Assembly: GCF_014529535.1 (NCBI RefSeq)
Contig: NW_023503292.1
Span: 1,213,354-1,277,353 of the forward strand
Reading direction: 5' to 3'
Length of the DNA stretch: 64,000 nt
From: Bradysia coprophila
Taxonomy: Eukaryota; Arthropoda; Insecta; Diptera; Sciaridae
Shown: piece after piece, positions 60,178-64,000 of the stretch
Layout of the letters: each line of letters begins with the position of its first letter
Numbering within the stretch: position 1 is the first letter of the stretch
Position numbers and translations under genes: made by a program
The notes under the pieces: generated by a model
Database searches by the model: none
Told to the model about the DNA's origin: nothing
What the model saw: only the letters and a program-made list of their open reading frames with translations

Positions 60178-60560
60178 CTTCAGGCTACAGAGAGTGAAAA
60201 AATCTTCGACGACCAAGACACTGTTCTATTTGGGTTTGGGTTCAATGACCTGCCGAGTGAAATAAAATCAGAAAGAGACCTTAATAAGTTCAAGAGACTT
60301 TTAGTGACGCATTTGAAGGATAGTCTTCGGAATTGAAGAGAAATGAACATTAGTTTGTGTGGCTCGTGGAGCAAGATTTGAAATTTAAAATTTGAAAGTG
60401 ATGAGACGCAAAGTAGGTGAATGTTAGATAACACTTTAATGTATTAAGATAAGACGAAATGTGATGATCATGATGATGATAGTAATTCAGGGATGTAAAA
60501 TTGTGAATTAATAGCTTATGCTCAATTAAATTATATCTATCTTTATATCTATCTATCTTG
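60178..60560 (+). mobile_element. 3' remnant of a second non-LTR retrotransposon
   Basis: A 53-codon frame (60178-60336) reads FGFNDLPSEIKSERDLNKFK.., matching the C-terminal (F/W)N.LP..I....L..FK..L signature of Jockey/CR1/I-type reverse transcriptases. It is followed by about 200 bp of untranslated sequence and a TATCTATCT microsatellite tail (about 60532-60559). It is unrelated to the RTE-like family. The identification rests on a short motif. Confidence 0.5.
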
Positions 60561-60561
60561 A

Positions 60562-61854
60562 GGCTCTCGGAACATCGAGTGACCTAAATCGGTCTACTGA
60601 CCTCATGCATAAGAATGTCGTTCTAGGACCCCTCTCAACTTTCATTTTTGAACATTTCTTCCAAAGAGACCAAAGCTCTACGACGCCACTATGGTCCACT
60701 TTTTTGGCACTTTCTTTCACTTTTCACGGAAACTAAACCATGGAATCTATTGATATGCGCCTCAATGGATAGGTATTTTCAGTGGCTATTGACGTTTTTA
60801 GTTTCATCTAATCCTATGGATACGTTTTTGAGAAAATTGAGAAAAACCACCCAAAAAAATCTTTTTTTGGTAATTTGCGGTGGCTCACATGCCTGTGGCC
60901 GCTGTTAAATGTTGTTATTTGGAAGCGCCGACCTCGAAAACCCTTTAGACACAAATTTCATGCCAATCCAATGATTTTACGCTAAATGGCAGCCATTTTT
61001 CGTTTAAAAAATTCCGACTTTGAAGCCACCTAGTGGCCAAGCGACACATAGAAAAAAATTTTGACCTACATTTCCTGAATCAGCATCAAGAGATCTACCA
61101 AAATCAACTGTGAAATCATTAGGTCCGAGGTACGGCCTCAGTCCTAACCTAGGTCCAAACTCGACTTTTTCCCATCTCGCCACCCCACAAAACACGCCTA
61201 TCTACTTTTTAGATTTTAAGAAAGATACGGGCATCGTCTAATAGATGCCGGGATAGTTATGAAGTAAGGCGCAGCGCTGCGCTTGCAACCAGTTCGGTTT
61301 AGCGATTGTATTTCGACTTAAAAAATGTTAGTGAATGACCACAGAACTGTGCTAATGCTAATACACGAAATCGAAGCAGTCAAGAGCTGCGAATTTGGAA
61401 TTTAGTACTTTAAACCCTAATGAATGCTTAATGCTTTTAATCTACTAGATAGGCACGAGTGGACACTATCTGCTGAAATATAAAAAAAAAACTTTTGGTA
61501 CAGTCTCCCATAGGTCTCTTTATTATGTTGAATCAATCATCTACTTATATTTCGATACTAGCGCTTTATTTTAGCGATGCAGCTGATGGTGAGCATATGA
61601 TAATGATGATAAGATGTTCGATATAAAAATCAAACACGCGAAGGAACAATCTCTGTTACCGAGAAATTGTCGGGTGAGCTCATGACTTCGAATGTGACTG
61701 TATCTTCGGCAGTTTTAGACAAATTTGAAAAAATTACAACAAGACCTAACTCAGCTTTTTCTTGTCTCTTTCTCTCTCGCATATCGGTGAATAAGATGGT
61801 GCAGAAGATTCGGTGACTTAGGGATAGGGATTGTTGTAACATTTTAAATTTTCG
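60562..61854. other. Gene-free region
   Basis: No supported gene. A 23-bp stretch at 61288-61310 is the exact reverse complement of 58408-58429 plus its preceding base, suggesting a shared repeat end. Confidence 0.4.
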
Positions 61855-61860
61855 GTATGA

Positions 61861-62290
61861 GTGCTCACTTATGGAGCGGAAACCTTAACTTTAACGAAAG
61901 CATCCGAAGATAAATTGAGAGTGACACATACAAAGAGCCATGGAACGGAGTATGCTTGGAATAACACTCAGAGACAGAATGACGAATCAATGGATTCGAC
62001 AACAAACCAGGGTCGTTGATGTCATGGAAAGAATAGCATCTCTGAAATGGAGCTGAGCGGGACATATTGCAAGAAGGACAGACGAACGTTGGACCAAAAA
62101 GATCATGAACTGGCGACCATATAAAATACGAGCCATAGGTAGACCACCAGAGAGATGGACACACGGAATTAAGAAAATTGCAGGTACAAACTGGCAACAA
62201 ATGGCAATGGATCGTACGAAATGGAAAGAAGTTGGAGAGGCCTACATCCAGCAATGGATAGAAACAGGCTGAAAAAGAAGAAGAAGAAGA
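61861..62290 (+). pseudogene. RTE-like LINE, copy 3 (3' fragment, decayed)
   Basis: It corresponds to about 1412-1838 of copy 1. It starts at GTGCTCACTTATGGAGCGGA, has a 4-bp insertion (GACACATACAAAG versus GACACAAAG) that shifts the frame, and a TGG-to-TGA change near 62054 (GCTGAGCGGG). It ends with the same TGAAAAAGAAGAAG tail. It is strongly 5' truncated, as typical for LINE insertions. Confidence 0.92.
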
Positions 62291-62402
62291 TGAGAAAATT
62301 TCGGCGCGACGAAAATAAAGTCGTCGTCGTCGGCGGCGTATACCCTTATTTTTGGCTCAATTTTCGGCGAGCCGGCGTAAAATCGGCGGTGCACATCTCT
62401 AG
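62291..62402. mobile_element. Truncated GGCGGC-rich MITE end
   Basis: It directly follows the LINE tail. GTCGTCGTCGTCGGCGGCG and GGCGAGCCGGCG blocks end in CGGCGGTGCACATCTCTAG, whose inverse resembles hAT-type termini. The other end is missing, perhaps displaced by the LINE. The family link to the 14.4- and 25.5-kb MITEs is by style only. Confidence 0.5.
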
Positions 62403-62487
62403 TCCCGAGTTTACATGCTTTTGAACTTTAAGGCTGTAATAAGTCACAAATACAAGGGTTTGTAAAGAAAGTTTCCTACCCTCGGTC

Positions 62488-62760
62488 AAGGGGGTAATCA
62501 CTAGTAAATCAGTAAATCAAGTAAATCACGGTAAATCACAAAAAATTGTGAAAAATTTTTGAAAAATTTTTAATTGTCACTGGATTACATTTCGAAGTAT
62601 CGTGGCCGTAAACATATAGGATAAATTTCATGAACTAATACAAATTGAAGTAAATAGATTCAAATTTAGTAGAAACTTCATTTTTGATTTACTGTGATTT
62701 ACTGTGATTTACCGTGATTTACCGTGATTTACTGAGCTAGTAAATCAGTGATTACCCCTC
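62488..62760. repeat. Foldback repeat built of GTAAATCA units
   Basis: The left side has GGGTAATCACTAGTAAATCA followed by several GTAAATCA units. The right side has five GTGATTTAC-type units and then AGTGATTACCCC. The terminal GGGGTAATCACT repeats are inverted. Confidence 0.8.
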
Positions 62761-63486
62761 GCCCTCGGACGCGTTGAAAAATTCCACAAAATGGTATAGT
62801 TTTGGAACTGTTGCAAATAATTACTTGTGCAAGTATGGATATGGATACCAAATGCATGTTACAATGCTACAATTATTCGAATTTTTTATCGACTGTCGTT
62901 CGTCGATGGCTGATTCCATTTACCAAAAAAATAATAATAATATTTACCTAATTAACATGTTAACATTTTATGTTTCAAAAAATCGTCATGGTCTATATCT
63001 TTTGCGAACAACAATTTTCCGTGAATTGAAAAATTTGAATTGAAAATGAATATTATCCATTTTGTTTTGTGAAATATGTAGAAATGGGTGTTGCAGTTGC
63101 CATAAATATTGCTATTTAAATTCATTCTTCGGTCAGTTATGTATTACACATGAGTGTATTTATACCTCGGAAACATTATCCATTGTAGTTTACTTTTCCA
63201 TATGTACGAATATCCAATCCATTGTAATGTATCGGTAATACCGATTCGGTGTGCACTCAATAAAAAATAATAATTTGAATAAGATGCAGATTTACGAATT
63301 TTTTTTCGCAGTAATGGACTGAAGATCGCACTGATGATGCGTACAATGCGGACGATCTACGTTTTTAGCATGGTGCACTCGTACGTTTCTCTTTGCTTTG
63401 GCTTTGCGAACCACTGAATTCCTGATTGAATACCTGCTCATGTGCCTTGAGATTTACTTTTGTATGTGTTGCCTCGTCTTCGGATA
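62761..63486. other. Gene-free region
   Basis: About 730 bp, AT-rich, nothing supported beyond short random frames. Confidence 0.4.
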
Positions 63487-63494
63487 GAACAAAC

Positions 63495-63679
63495 CAACGC
63501 ACTGTCTAGCACCGAAGCTGACTTTGACGTCACTCAAATAGAGGACTGAACCGATCAAAGTTGGCTATTCTTTTTCATACCATGGCTATCAAAAAATTTA
63601 AAAAAAATAGTCAACAGGTGTGTTTTCGGCCTTCTAATTGAGTGATGTCAAAGTCAGCTTCGGTGCTTGACAGTGCTTT
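63495..63679. mobile_element. 185-bp MITE
   Basis: Arms of about 40 bp (GCACTGTCTAGCACCGAAGC.. and inverse) enclose a short AT-rich centre. GAACAAAC flanks both sides (63487-63494 and 63680-63687), consistent with an 8-bp target duplication, although the outermost bases of the two ends differ slightly. Confidence 0.82.
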
Positions 63680-63687
63680 GAACAAAC

Positions 63688-64000
63688 ACATAAATACTTA
63701 TGTGAAAATAATTCTCTCGTTATAGCGAATTCACATTTATTCAGTAATTTCGTGTGCTTGCCATGTTGTCTATCTATCTATCTACCTATCACAAGTGTCA
63801 TGATTCGAAAGACAAAAAAAACAAAGAAAAAGAAAGAGTTAGCTCCACCTTTGTATCCATTCAAAAGGAAAAGATTGGTTTCGTGCCTTGGAATGTTCTC
63901 TATAGTACTATATAAGCATTAGGGTAGTTCTTGTGGTTGGTTAGAATGATAAAAAAGATATCTACATCTCCCTCTCTAGACAATATTTCGTACTAGAAAA
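63688..64000. other. Unannotated right edge
   Basis: It contains a short CTATCTATCTATC microsatellite near 63769 and a purine-rich AAAGAAAAAGAAAG stretch near 63820. No gene. Confidence 0.4.

Overview
This is a eukaryotic, AT-rich nuclear window that looks like an insect, most likely a nematoceran (midge- or gnat-like) fly. The reasons are an initiator caspase of the Dronc type, many short introns with GT..AG junctions, an RTE-like LINE present in several near-identical copies, and a very heavy load of short non-autonomous DNA transposons and foldback repeats. The species assignment is an inference; no ribosomal or mitochondrial marker is present.

Layout: 1-1838 is the 3' part of an RTE-like LINE (copy 1). 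2198-4145 is a composite repeat (foldback module, 18-bp minisatellite, GACA/GATA microsatellite). 4213-4806 is a foldback MITE. 5313-7128 (+) is a four-exon Dronc-like caspase gene of 450 codons. 7129-11011 is intergenic with degenerate repeats. 11012-25174 (+) is a large gene that I could assemble into 27 exons in a single consistent frame (2,206 aa). It encodes a secreted SVEP1-like protein: VWA, CCP, HYR, coiled coil, ephrin-receptor-like Cys repeats, EGF, pentraxin/LamG, more CCPs. Its introns hold a hAT-type MITE (14364-15115) and a second, inverted copy of the composite repeat (20769-22449), which ends only about 35 nt before a splice acceptor. 25469-26324 is another hAT-type MITE. 27157-35817 (-) is a 13-exon MGRN1/RNF157-type RING E3 ligase gene (672 aa), with candidate alternative 3' ends.

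The right half is gene-poor. It holds a mirror-symmetric palindrome array (36411-36641), a tRNA-like foldback (36940-37066), LINE copy 2 (37508-40213, minus) with a 610-bp MITE inside it, a dispersed repeat with a 146-bp tandem core (40214-41515) and several foldback elements. A single-exon CDS of 177 aa with no recognised family lies at 44583-45116 (-). Beyond it are a 947-bp foldback (45847-46793), a 1.84-kb foldback carrying two G-rich modules (49245-51081), a 97-bp hAT MITE (54645-54741), nested short palindromes (57.1-57.6 kb), a LINE C-terminal remnant (60178-60336), LINE copy 3 (61861-62290) and more MITEs to the end.

The genes do not form a functional unit: an apoptotic caspase, an extracellular adhesion/complement-module protein and a ubiquitin ligase are simply neighbours. 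What unites the window is the repeat landscape. Several insertions can be proven from target-site duplications, and in one case from an empty-site comparison within the window itself. All gene models are manual splice predictions without transcript evidence.
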